Positions 1 through 7,442 of a stretch of 27,924 bases of DNA are shown here, one piece after another. Source of the DNA: Gemmatimonadota bacterium (GTDB lineage: Bacteria; Gemmatimonadota; Gemmatimonadetes; Gemmatimonadales; GWC2-71-9); contig JANYCP010000111.1 of assembly GCA_025360265.1 (NCBI GenBank), positions 1-27,924 on the forward strand. The letters are read 5' to 3'. Below the pieces are notes generated by a model. The model saw nothing but the letters and a program-made list of their open reading frames with translations. It was not told the origin of the DNA and did no database searches. Both the position numbers and the translations under genes were made by a program. Numbering within the stretch: position 1 is the first letter of the stretch; every line of letters starts with the position of its first letter.

Positions 1-150
1 TTCATTCCGATGGAGGGTGCGTCAACACTTGCTCGCCCCAACGTCGCGCGGCTGATCGACGAGGCCATCGCTCGCAACAGCCTGCCGTTTGCGCGCACCG
101 GCCGCGGACCGCTGGTTATTCGTCCGGCATCGACCAAGAAGCGGGGGTAA
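1..150 (+). CDS. C-terminal end of a truncated CDS, possibly DUF1801-like
   Basis: An open frame enters from the window edge and ends at TAA 148-150, giving 49 C-terminal residues that finish with VIRPASTKKRG. The segment LIDEAIARN followed by a VIRxxSxKxR tail recalls the C-termini of DUF1801-type small proteins, but too little is present for a firm assignment. The start and most of the protein lie outside the window. It is co-directional with the following small genes, so it may belong to the same run. Confidence 0.5.
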   Translation, partial: FIPMEGASTLARPNVARLIDEAIARNSLPFARTGRGPLVIRPASTKKRG

Positions 151-164
151 CTACGAGTTTCCCG

Positions 165-293
165 ATGACTCGCACTCCGGCAGCTCCATTCTCCTGGTGG
201 CTCGCGGGTATTGCGTTCGTTGGAGTCGAGCTCCTTATTCATTTGGGGCTTCGGACGCGCGGTGAACCGAGCGTCTACAATGGTTGCGGCTAG
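165..293 (+). CDS. possible 42-aa single-pass membrane peptide
   Basis: ATG at 165 opens a 42-codon frame ending at TAG 291-293. Residues about 9-29 form a hydrophobic stretch (FSWWLAGIAFVGVELL and following) that could span the membrane once. A basic, polar C-terminus follows. The TAG stop is the first part of TAGGAGG, the ribosome-binding site of the next gene, the same arrangement seen at 1273-1279. Against it, no good Shine-Dalgarno sequence precedes the ATG, and a 42-codon frame can occur by chance. No family is recognised. Confidence 0.4.
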   Translation: MTRTPAAPFSWWLAGIAFVGVELLIHLGLRTRGEPSVYNGCG

Positions 294-302
294 GAGGCCT
301 GG

Positions 303-767
303 ATGTCAGACGTGAGGTACGAAGTTCGCGACGTGCGCGTCTCTCCAAGGCCGGTGGCTGGTGTGCATGCCCAAGTGCAGCGGGGTCGCGTCGGGCAGGA
401 GTTCGGGCGACATCTGGATCAGGTTTACGCTGCTGCCCGCACCGGGGCAGTGAAGCTCGATGGCCAGAATATCTTCATCTATCGGGCGGCGAGTGCAGAC
501 GTATTGACCGTTGATTTCTGTGTCGGAGTGACCGCACCATTCGACGCGGTGGGGGCTGTGCTACCGCTCGAGACGCCGAGCGGTGTCGCCGCGATGGTAA
601 CGCATCATGGTGATTACGGCCGGTTGAATGAGGCCAACGCAGCGATCATCACGTGGTGCCAAGCGAACAACAGAAAGCGCGCGGGACCGTCATGGGAGGT
701 CTACGGGCACTGGGACGCTGATCCCGCGAAGCTGCGCACCGATGTCTACTACTTGCTGCAGCCATGA
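303..767 (+). CDS. GyrI-like small-molecule-binding domain protein
   Basis: This 154-aa stand-alone protein belongs to the GyrI-like / AraC effector-binding fold. Visible features are the N-terminal strand YEVRDVRVSPRPVAGVHAQV, the central VDFCVGVTAPF, the segment GVAAMVTHHGDYGRLNEANA (equivalent to the family's GxYxxL loop), and the C-terminal strand LRTDVYYLL. The family binds small, often cationic or hydrophobic molecules; SbmC/GyrI inhibits gyrase, while other members act as drug sensors. There is no DNA-binding domain here, so it is not a transcription regulator by itself. The start is supported by AGGAGG at 292-297, five bases upstream. The ligand is unknown. Confidence 0.8.
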   Translation: MSDVRYEVRDVRVSPRPVAGVHAQVQRGRVGQEFGRHLDQVYAAARTGAVKLDGQNIFIYRAASADVLTVDFCVGVTAPFDAVGAVLPLETPSGVAAMVTHHGDYGRLNEANAAIITWCQANNRKRAGPSWEVYGHWDADPAKLRTDVYYLLQP

Positions 768-810
768 CACGGCTCCCACGCTGTAGATTCTGAGCTGGAG
801 GACAACGACG

Positions 811-1275
811 ATGCTCAAGCACCTGGGACGAACCCTGGGAAGCGCCGCGGTCGCTGGGCTACTGGCTTCTAGTGCATCCGCTCAGACGAAACCAGATTTC
901 AGCGGTACCTGGAGACTGGTCACGGACGTCGCGCCGCCCGCGGCTCTCACTCTGCTGTCCCCATTGTGGACCTCACCGTTTGTGCTCACCCAGAGTGCCG
1001 GAACGCTTGCGGTGCATGCGGTTGGCGCGACCGCGAGTGAAGCGTACTTTCTGGACGATGGCGATCACCGCGTGAATGCTACCGACGTAGTGCATGCGAC
1101 ATGGAAGGAAAACACCATCGTCATTCGCTTTACTCACAGCACCGAAAGCGTCCCAACAATCATTTCCCAATCGCTCACGCTGGATGGTGGGCGACTGATC
1201 GTCAAGGTGGTGTCAGCGAGAGGCACGCGGCAGTTGCCTCCCGTGATATCCCAGTACGTTCGAGACGCCCGGTAG
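811..1275 (+). CDS. small exported protein with FSGTW motif
   Basis: This is a 154-aa protein with a clear Sec signal peptide: MLKHLGRT, a hydrophobic core, and a likely cleavage after ASA at about residue 24. The mature part begins QTKPDFSGTWRLV, an opening often seen in small secreted beta-rich proteins of Acidobacteriota and Gemmatimonadota. The rest alternates short hydrophobic strands, consistent with a beta-barrel or sandwich fold. No catalytic motif is visible. GGAGG at 797-801 supports the start. Its stop codon is fused to the ribosome-binding site of the next gene, suggesting coupled translation. Function unknown. Confidence 0.75.
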   Translation: MLKHLGRTLGSAAVAGLLASSASAQTKPDFSGTWRLVTDVAPPAALTLLSPLWTSPFVLTQSAGTLAVHAVGATASEAYFLDDGDHRVNATDVVHATWKENTIVIRFTHSTESVPTIISQSLTLDGGRLIVKVVSARGTRQLPPVISQYVRDAR

Positions 1276-1283
1276 GAGGCACA

Positions 1284-1850
1284 GTGCGAATCACTGCGGT
1301 ATTAGTTCTCGCTGCGGCCGTTCTCGGGGCAGGAACGCTGACATCCCAGCGAGCAGCGTGGCCACAACTTGCGGCTCGCCCCACATATATCGACTCGCTT
1401 CCCAGCGCCGCGCGGTCACCAATTGCGACGACCGTAGCGTTGGCCGAGGCCGAAGGACGCGTCTGGCCGCGACGAGCTGAGGGGTGTGCTCAGATTGCTT
1501 CGGAGTGCTCGTACTATTTCGCCGACGCTGTGTCTCGGACCTGTGCCGACCCTCGTAGTGTGGCGACCACACGCTCAGGTGAAATGGTGGTGGGCGGCAG
1601 CGACATCGCGAAGGCAGGCGCCCAACGGGTGTGGTGGATTCCGATGCACCCAGCCACCGGCGACACGCTCGTGGTGCGGGGAACACTCCTCGGCAGTCGG
1701 AGTGACACAGTGCGATTCACGATGCCAGAGTGGTCGCGCGGCCTGCCGGACGGTGAGTTCTACTACCTGACCAGATTCGTGTGGCCGAAAGCGGGCCACT
1801 GGCTCGTTGTCGCGACGAGCGGAGCGGATTGGGGTTGTTTCGTCCTCTGA
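1284..1850 (+). CDS. exported hypothetical protein
   Basis: I place the start at GTG 1284 because AGGAGG (1274-1279) lies four bases upstream and the N-terminus then reads as a signal peptide (VRITAVLVLAAAVLGAGTL). Upstream in-frame ATGs lie inside the preceding gene. The product is about 188 aa. The mature region contains several cysteines (GCAQIASECSYYF, SRTCADP, and WGCF at the C-terminus) that could form disulfides outside the cytoplasm. The final hydrophobic WLVVATSGADWG resembles the end of a beta domain. No family is recognised. The C-terminus overlaps the next gene if that gene uses the TTG start. Confidence 0.65.
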   Translation: MRITAVLVLAAAVLGAGTLTSQRAAWPQLAARPTYIDSLPSAARSPIATTVALAEAEGRVWPRRAEGCAQIASECSYYFADAVSRTCADPRSVATTRSGEMVVGGSDIAKAGAQRVWWIPMHPATGDTLVVRGTLLGSRSDTVRFTMPEWSRGLPDGEFYYLTRFVWPKAGHWLVVATSGADWGCFVL

Positions 1851-2101
1851 CACAGCAATCTCGAGTGGTCATTCAAGTCAAAGTGAAGCCCGGCGCGCGA
1901 GTCAGTGCATTGACGCAACTCGACGATGGCGCCTGGGTCGCCCAGCTCAAGTCTCCCCCGGTGGACGGGAAAGCAAACGCCGAGTTGATCGCACTGGTTG
2001 CCAAGGCATTTGGCTGCCACCGGGCGGACGTGACCATCAAGGGGGGCGCCTCGGGGAGAACCAAGTGGGTGCAGATTGAGACCGACGATGCACGTCTCTA
2101 G
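1835..2101 (+). CDS. DUF167 / YggU-family protein
   Basis: The core VIQVKVKPGAR, VAQLKSPPVDGKANAELIALVAK, VTIKGGASGRTKWVQI is the DUF167 (YggU) signature, including the PPVDGKAN motif and the GxxSxxK segment. Members are small (about 70-100 aa) globular cytoplasmic proteins of unknown biochemical role. The start is uncertain. TTG 1835 has GGAG ten bases upstream and gives 88 aa; GTG 1865 would trim the tail to begin at VVIQVKV but has no ribosome-binding site. Either way the gene is packed against its neighbours, and its stop overlaps the ATG of the amidase gene. Confidence 0.85.
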   Translation: MFRPLTQQSRVVIQVKVKPGARVSALTQLDDGAWVAQLKSPPVDGKANAELIALVAKAFGCHRADVTIKGGASGRTKWVQIETDDARL

Positions 2102-3683
2102 ACGCGAAGCCCTCCGTCAGCTCAGCGCACTGCTTGCCCTCCCACTGGTACGTTGGCCGGCCCGCCGTTCCGATCCGCTGGCGGGCACCATTGTCGAGTA
2201 TCAGGCCGGGCGCGTGCGGCGGGAATGGAGCGCGGTGGAGGTGACGCAACGGGCGATCGAGCACTGTCGTGCCTGGAACGGGACGTTGCGAGCGTTCGAT
2301 CGCATCTCGCCCACCGCAATTGCAGAAGCGAAGGCTTCTGATGCTCGCGCTCGCACGGGCACTCTGCGTGGACCACTCGACGGCGTGCCGCTCTTTGCCA
2401 AGGCGATCTATGACATGAAGGGGCTGCCCACTACCGCGTCGAATGCACAATGGGCCGACCTCTTTCCCGAAATTCTCCAGCGCGACGCACTCGAAGTGCA
2501 GCGCATGCGCGCTGCCGGCGCCATCGTGCTCGGCAAAACTGCCGCCGATGACTTCGCCTATCACGGCAACGGCACCAGCTCCCTTTCCGGTCAGGTGCGC
2601 AATCCGCACGATCGCGCCGGCATGAAGACGCCAGGTGGATCAAGCGCTGGCTCCGCCGTATCGGTCGCGTGTGGCGTCGCATTCGCCGCACTCGGCACCG
2701 ATGACGGTGGCTCGAATCGCATCCCGGCACAATTTTGCGGCGTGGTCGGGATGAAACCGACGTTCGGCCTGGTGCCGCGCACTGGTGTGATCCCGACATG
2801 GCCGTATCTCGATACACACGGCCCGCTCGCACGTCACGTGGCCGATGCAGCGCTGCTGCTGGATGCGATCGCCGGACCCGACAGATCAGATGGATTGGCG
2901 CTGGTGGCACCGTGGCGGCGCGGGGCGCTTGCGACGCTCCGCGAGGATGCGCTGCGTGGCGCGCGCCTGGGGCTCGTCGAAGCCAACATCCCTCGCACCC
3001 AGATGTCGGCGGAGTCGCTCTCGGTGTTCGATCGCGCCGTTGCCGATGTGATGTCTGCCGGTGCGGTTGTTGAGCTGAGCATGCCGACGGTGACGCGAAG
3101 CACATACCGCAATCTCTTCACCGAAGCGGCGAAAGCGCGCGGCGATGTTGCACCGGACTCCAATTCACCGGCGGCGACCGCCAACGCGCTGTTTCGGTAC
3201 TGCCAGACTCACGGCGGCGACGCGCGTCGAGATGTCGAGCGTGGCCTGGCGGCGTTTCGCGCGTTCTACGACGTGTTGCCCAAGACGTGGGCGGAAATGT
3301 CGGTGCTCATCGAGCAGCCCTACGAACGTGATCCGGCGGGGTTGTCATTCGCGAGATCGCGCGAGACGGTCCTGGCACAGCTCGCCGAGACGTTTCGGGC
3401 GCAACGACTCGATGCGATGATCTATCCGACGATGCCATTCCCGGCGGTTCGCGTGGTCGATCCGTGGCCCAATGTCCGAACGACCCTTGGGTTGGGCAAC
3501 TGGCTCGGCATTCCGGAGGTATCGGTGCCGGCGGGGATTGGGGCAGGCGGGATGCCGGCCGGAAACATCTCATTTGTTGGCCTGCCGGGAAGCGATGCGC
3601 GTTTGCTCGCGCTGGCCCATTCGTATGAACGCCAGTCCCGGCGCTTCGTGGCCCCGCCAACCCCCGTCTGGGGGCCGAAATGA
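2088..3683 (+). CDS. amidase-signature family hydrolase with Tat-like leader
   Basis: This is a 531-aa amidase-signature enzyme, which hydrolyses amide bonds with a Ser-cisSer-Lys triad. From ATG 2088 the expected residues are visible: Lys about 105 in PLFAKAIYD, the Gly/Ser-rich PGGSSAGSA at about 182-190, and the nucleophile Ser about 209 in GTDDGGSNRIPAQFCG. The N-terminus SRREALRQLSALLALPL has a twin arginine followed by a short hydrophobic stretch, suggesting Tat export or a degenerate Tat leader. The motif departs slightly from the usual GTDTGGSIR. The gene overlaps the preceding stop codon, and its own stop overlaps the next ATG (ATGA). Substrate cannot be told from sequence; sequence motifs do not separate it from GatA-like paralogues, but no GatB/GatC neighbours exist. 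Confidence 0.9.
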   Translation: MHVSRREALRQLSALLALPLVRWPARRSDPLAGTIVEYQAGRVRREWSAVEVTQRAIEHCRAWNGTLRAFDRISPTAIAEAKASDARARTGTLRGPLDGVPLFAKAIYDMKGLPTTASNAQWADLFPEILQRDALEVQRMRAAGAIVLGKTAADDFAYHGNGTSSLSGQVRNPHDRAGMKTPGGSSAGSAVSVACGVAFAALGTDDGGSNRIPAQFCGVVGMKPTFGLVPRTGVIPTWPYLDTHGPLARHVADAALLLDAIAGPDRSDGLALVAPWRRGALATLREDALRGARLGLVEANIPRTQMSAESLSVFDRAVADVMSAGAVVELSMPTVTRSTYRNLFTEAAKARGDVAPDSNSPAATANALFRYCQTHGGDARRDVERGLAAFRAFYDVLPKTWAEMSVLIEQPYERDPAGLSFARSRETVLAQLAETFRAQRLDAMIYPTMPFPAVRVVDPWPNVRTTLGLGNWLGIPEVSVPAGIGAGGMPAGNISFVGLPGSDARLLALAHSYERQSRRFVAPPTPVWGPK

Positions 3684-4981
3684 AATTCGCCAGATCAGGG
3701 TTGGTGATCGCGCTTGCACTCGCGTATGTCGCATGCCAGAGTCCCGGCGTCACCGGCGTCGGAAGTGCAACGGTCGCGTCGATCACGCTCACCACGAGCG
3801 CAGTCACGATACTTCCGAATCAGACACTTACCGTGACTGCGGTACCACACGATGCCGCCGGAAACGCGCTGAGTGGGCGGACGGTGAGTTGGACCTCTTC
3901 CAATCCAGGCGTCGCCACCGTCGACAACAATGGCTTGGTGACCGCAGTCGTCGACGGGTTGGTCACGCTCACCGCGATGATCGATGGCAAGAGCGCGTCC
4001 GTGACGATATCCGTGGCATCGCCGGCGCCACCCGACTCCGTGGCGGCCCTCGGCGGGTGGACGCCCGTGTATGACCGGCCACTGGCCTCCAAGTATGAAG
4101 GCGTATCGTTCGCCGATTCCCTCAATGGCTGGGTGATTTCGGATCGTGGCGAACTCCTGCACACGGCAAACGGTGGTGTGACCTGGTCCGTGCAGACGAC
4201 GCTCGCGGGTCACCTGCGAAGCCTCGATTTTGTGAATGCATCACTCGGATTCGTCGGGACGCTGGGCGGCGTACTGTACCGTACAACGGATGGCGGCGTC
4301 ACCTGGACGAATATCAATTCGTCGTTGCCCAAGACGCCGCTCGGATTCTGTGGCATCAGCCATCTCGGCAACGCCATCTATGTCGTGGGACGCTATCAAG
4401 GTGCCGCCGATTTCTATTCATCGACAGACGGCGGCATCAGCTGGCAGTATCATGACCTGAGCGCCCTGGCGCAGGGGCTGGTCGAGGTGGTGTTCGTCGA
4501 TAGCATGACCGGCTTCATCGGCGGGATGGCCAAGTCGGCCACCGCGGGCAACGGTGCGGCCACGATCCTCAAGACAACCGACGGCGGGCAGACCTGGCGA
4601 ACGGTGTTTGCCCACGACGTGACGCCCGGGTGGGCGTGGAAGATCTTCCCGGTGACGGTAACCAGATTGTACGGTTCGCTTGAATCGCACGACGGAACAC
4701 TGCGTGTGGTGCGATCAAATGACGCCGGAGAGACCTGGAACGTTCAGGTGGTCGCGACCGGGCGACCGACCGAGCTTCCGGTGCAGGGAATCGGATTCCT
4801 TGATGCGAATGTCGGCTGGATTGGCGGCTGGTTCGCCGGCATGTACGCGACGACGAATGGCGGAGCGACCTGGAGTTCGGTCGGCGGAACAAGTGCAAAC
4901 ATCAACCGGATTCGCAAGGTGGGGAGCACGCTCTTTACTGCAGGGACCAAGGGGGTGCTCCGATACGACCCGAAGCACTAA
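3680..4981 (+). CDS. lipoprotein with BIG2 domain and Ycf48-like beta-propeller
   Basis: This 433-aa protein starts with a lipoprotein signal (MKFARSGLVIALALAYVAC) and a lipid-attachment Cys at residue 19. Residues about 31-113 form a bacterial Ig-like BIG2 domain (SWTSSNPGVATVDNNGLVTA). Residues about 125-432 form a propeller of the Ycf48/BNR kind, with recurring GGxTW turns: NGGVTW, DGGVTW, DGGISW, DGGQTW, DAGETW, NGGATW. Each is preceded by a G-W/F-x-G segment. It is probably surface-anchored and binds protein or glycan. Classical Ycf48 assists photosystem II assembly, but this architecture is common in non-photosynthetic bacteria, so that role is not implied. The ATGA overlap with the amidase suggests co-expression. 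Confidence 0.85.
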   Translation: MKFARSGLVIALALAYVACQSPGVTGVGSATVASITLTTSAVTILPNQTLTVTAVPHDAAGNALSGRTVSWTSSNPGVATVDNNGLVTAVVDGLVTLTAMIDGKSASVTISVASPAPPDSVAALGGWTPVYDRPLASKYEGVSFADSLNGWVISDRGELLHTANGGVTWSVQTTLAGHLRSLDFVNASLGFVGTLGGVLYRTTDGGVTWTNINSSLPKTPLGFCGISHLGNAIYVVGRYQGAADFYSSTDGGISWQYHDLSALAQGLVEVVFVDSMTGFIGGMAKSATAGNGAATILKTTDGGQTWRTVFAHDVTPGWAWKIFPVTVTRLYGSLESHDGTLRVVRSNDAGETWNVQVVATGRPTELPVQGIGFLDANVGWIGGWFAGMYATTNGGATWSSVGGTSANINRIRKVGSTLFTAGTKGVLRYDPKH

Positions 4982-4984
4982 GGC

Positions 4985-5548
4985 TCAGGTACGTGCCCGA
5001 AACATGTCGATTTGCGGTGGCTGCAACGGCAGTCCGCTGGTGGTGAGGATAGTGTCGACCCAGCCATCACGGCGCGCCGCGTCAAGTCGATGGCAGGTGA
5101 CATTGAAATCTGCGGCCAGCGCATCGATGCCCACATCGATGTCGTGCTGGAATGCTTGACTCGTGTCCCGCTTCCCGTCAAATGTTGGCGGGTGAATGAT
5201 CGGCACCTTGAAGAGAAAGTCATAGGTCGTGACCCACTCCCGGACCAGCGCATCGTATTCCGGTCGCCGACCGGCCTGCTGGACGAGGTAGGCGTAGTTG
5301 TCGAGCACCGAGCGATCACAGATCACGATGCCGCCGCTGGCCGATGCTGCGATCTCGTAGGCGATCTGTGAATGCAGAATCCACGCTTGCGCCTGCAGCG
5401 TCGTCTCGCGGTTGATCGGCAGCGGGCAGGCCCGGGCGACCTCCTGCACCAGCTCCACGATACGATCCTGCCGCTTGAGCCGCGAGGCGAGGTCGTAGCA
5501 CAGCGTCGTCTTGCCAACCCCATGCGTACCGATGAAGGCAATCTTCAC
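4985..5548 (-). CDS. P-loop ATPase / AAA_28-like kinase
   Basis: This is a 187-aa single-domain P-loop protein. Walker A is GTHGVGKTT at residues 7-15, close to the N-terminus. A Walker B-like strand GGIVICDRSVLDNYAYL lies at about 72-88. The arrangement resembles AAA_28 / NadR-type nucleoside or nucleotide kinases (the conserved DRS and Tyr after it), but the substrate is not evident. I chose GTG 5548 because the protein then begins VKIAFIGTHG, the standard start of the fold, and because it overlaps the upstream stop as GTGA. It is the last gene of the long minus-strand unit and ends three bases from the convergent lipoprotein gene. Confidence 0.8.
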   Translation of the reverse strand: MKIAFIGTHGVGKTTLCYDLASRLKRQDRIVELVQEVARACPLPINRETTLQAQAWILHSQIAYEIAASASGGIVICDRSVLDNYAYLVQQAGRRPEYDALVREWVTTYDFLFKVPIIHPPTFDGKRDTSQAFQHDIDVGIDALAADFNVTCHRLDAARRDGWVDTILTTSGLPLQPPQIDMFRART

Positions 5549-7434
5549 CGCAGTGCCTTGGCCTGCCGATTGTACAGGTACGCCACGAGGAGGAGCACAA
5601 TGGCAAGGACGATGAACGATCCCACCCGGTAAAGCTGATCGAGATTCGCGAGGTCGACGAATAACACCTTGCCGACTGCCAGTCCGGCGACGACCAGACC
5701 AGCGATACGCACCGGTGCCAGCCGGCGGGCGAAGCCGAACACCACCAAGCCGCCAGCGAATACTGCCCACCACGCGCTCACTGCGAGGCCGCCAGCCAGT
5801 CGCGCAGCGTCTTCGGTGTATCCGCGTTGGCCCACGCCGCGGACCAGTTCATTGGTGACACCGGCGAGCAGGATCGTACCAGCTGCCAGCCAGAGCACTG
5901 CAGGAAGCGACTCCGCCAGTTCCTGATATCCGTCGGAGTGTCGTCGCCAGAGTCCACTCGCCAGTGCTGCGAGGACGAGGATGAAGGTCCACATCGTGAT
6001 GGCCCAGCTGTCGATGAATGCCAGAGTCTCTGGTGCGCGAGTCACGTTGCCGAATCGTATCGCCGCAAACGCGAGCGCAATCAGCGCATACCATCGACCA
6101 TCCCGCCGCATCTGAACATGGTCAATTGCGGACCAGGCCAGCGCCAGTACAAGGAGTATCGCCACCGCGGTGATGCCGAGCCCTGGCCAATTCGCTGCGG
6201 CGATCGCGGCGGAGGTGGTGCCCACGAATGCGAACGCCTGGTGCGACCGATGCCACGACGCGATCGGGAGATATCCAACCACGAGGTATGGCAGCGCGAC
6301 GAGCAACGCGATTGCGCCGGGATGCGTCGCACCCCACTCCTGGTATCCGTTTGCGATCGCCGCACCAAGCACGAACGGCACGAGATAGAAGACGAACGAT
6401 TCGCTGGGTGACCAGGGTGTTGCCGAACCAAACACACCACCATGGCCGCCGATGGTGTTGCGCAGTTCATCCCACCAGACAGGGGCCGCCAGCAGCACCG
6501 CGCCGGCGATGACGAGCCATGGCGCACTTGTTGGCCTGGTGAAGAGCAGCAAGAGGATCGCAGCGCCGCAAAAGCCGATCAGTCCGGACTCAACCCAACG
6601 CCGCCTGATCCAGAGGGCGGTCCATGCTGCGGCCACGGTGAATACGAAGACAATTGCGGGATTGGCATGGCGTGCAGCGGACATGGCGAGCACGACGGTG
6701 ATCCATATGACCAGAAACATCGTGCGGCGCCAGTTGCGGTGGATTGCTGCCGCACCGAGCGTGATGCCAACGGCGCTCAAATAGAGGAAAAGAGCGTTCG
6801 CCCCTTGGTCGTTGGTGCCGATGACGATTGGTCCGAGCAAGGCACCGAGCGCCGCAGCAAACCCCAGCCCTTCGTTTTCGAGCTGGTGCGCGGCCGCGTA
6901 TGTCGCGATGGTGATGGCGGCGAGGCCGAGCAATCCCGCTTCGAGCGAGACGAGCGAATACCAGCGCGATGCCGACCAGATGCCGAGATAGGCGATCCCG
7001 GTACCTGCGCCAATGAGCGAAGCGCCAAAGACCTTCATTCCACGTCGATCAGTTCTCCAGCCGACAGCGGCGACTGCGAAACCGGCGACAATGGCTCCAA
7101 TGCATCGAGTCGCCGGTGAAATCCAGTCGCGGTCGATCGCCACTTTGAGGAAATATCCGCCGCCGAGGAGGAGTAGCAGCACGCCGACGCCGAGCATACC
7201 GCGTTGCCCAAACCACTGCTCGAGATCGAGCTTCGGCTTTCGAGGTGGAATCGATGGTGTTGCTGCGGGTGGAGTTGGTGCGATTGGCTGCGGCGGAATG
7301 GTGGTTGCTGGCGGCGTGGGTGCTGATGGTGGAGCCGGGGTGATCTCGGGCCCCGCAGCCAAGCCGCGGCGGACCAATTGTTCGAGCACCGCGAGGCGAT
7401 GCTCGATGCTGTTGAGACGGTCGTCAGCGCTCAT
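5545..7434 (-). CDS. DUF2339 polytopic membrane protein
   Basis: This 629-aa protein has three parts. A short N-terminal coiled coil lies at about 4-24 (RLNSIEHRLAVLEQLV). A proline-rich linker follows at about 32-68. The large remainder is hydrophobic with many membrane helices, starting with the diagnostic LEQWFGQRGMLGVGVLLLL. The sequence GGGYFLKVAIDRDWISP following it is characteristic of DUF2339. The family is widespread and its function is not established. The start ATG 7434 lies eight bases after the K6 stop, so it is likely co-transcribed with the kinases. The C-terminus ends with a last helix and a basic tail (YNRQAKALR). Confidence 0.9.
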   Translation of the reverse strand: MSADDRLNSIEHRLAVLEQLVRRGLAAGPEITPAPPSAPTPPATTIPPQPIAPTPPAATPSIPPRKPKLDLEQWFGQRGMLGVGVLLLLLGGGYFLKVAIDRDWISPATRCIGAIVAGFAVAAVGWRTDRRGMKVFGASLIGAGTGIAYLGIWSASRWYSLVSLEAGLLGLAAITIATYAAAHQLENEGLGFAAALGALLGPIVIGTNDQGANALFLYLSAVGITLGAAAIHRNWRRTMFLVIWITVVLAMSAARHANPAIVFVFTVAAAWTALWIRRRWVESGLIGFCGAAILLLLFTRPTSAPWLVIAGAVLLAAPVWWDELRNTIGGHGGVFGSATPWSPSESFVFYLVPFVLGAAIANGYQEWGATHPGAIALLVALPYLVVGYLPIASWHRSHQAFAFVGTTSAAIAAANWPGLGITAVAILLVLALAWSAIDHVQMRRDGRWYALIALAFAAIRFGNVTRAPETLAFIDSWAITMWTFILVLAALASGLWRRHSDGYQELAESLPAVLWLAAGTILLAGVTNELVRGVGQRGYTEDAARLAGGLAVSAWWAVFAGGLVVFGFARRLAPVRIAGLVVAGLAVGKVLFVDLANLDQLYRVGSFIVLAIVLLLVAYLYNRQAKALR

Positions 7435-7442
7435 CTCAAGAT

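Noticed and set aside
276..281. TACAAT as a -10 box for the GyrI-like gene
   Set aside because: No -35-like hexamer lies 16-18 bases upstream; the sequence there is GC-rich and unlike TTGACA.
2041..2046. G6 run in the DUF167 gene as a slippage site
   Set aside because: It is short and encodes a conserved family segment (IKGGASG), so it is explained by the protein.
4970..5000. Bidirectional terminator between the convergent genes
   Set aside because: Stops are three bases apart and no GC-rich hairpin with a T run is present.
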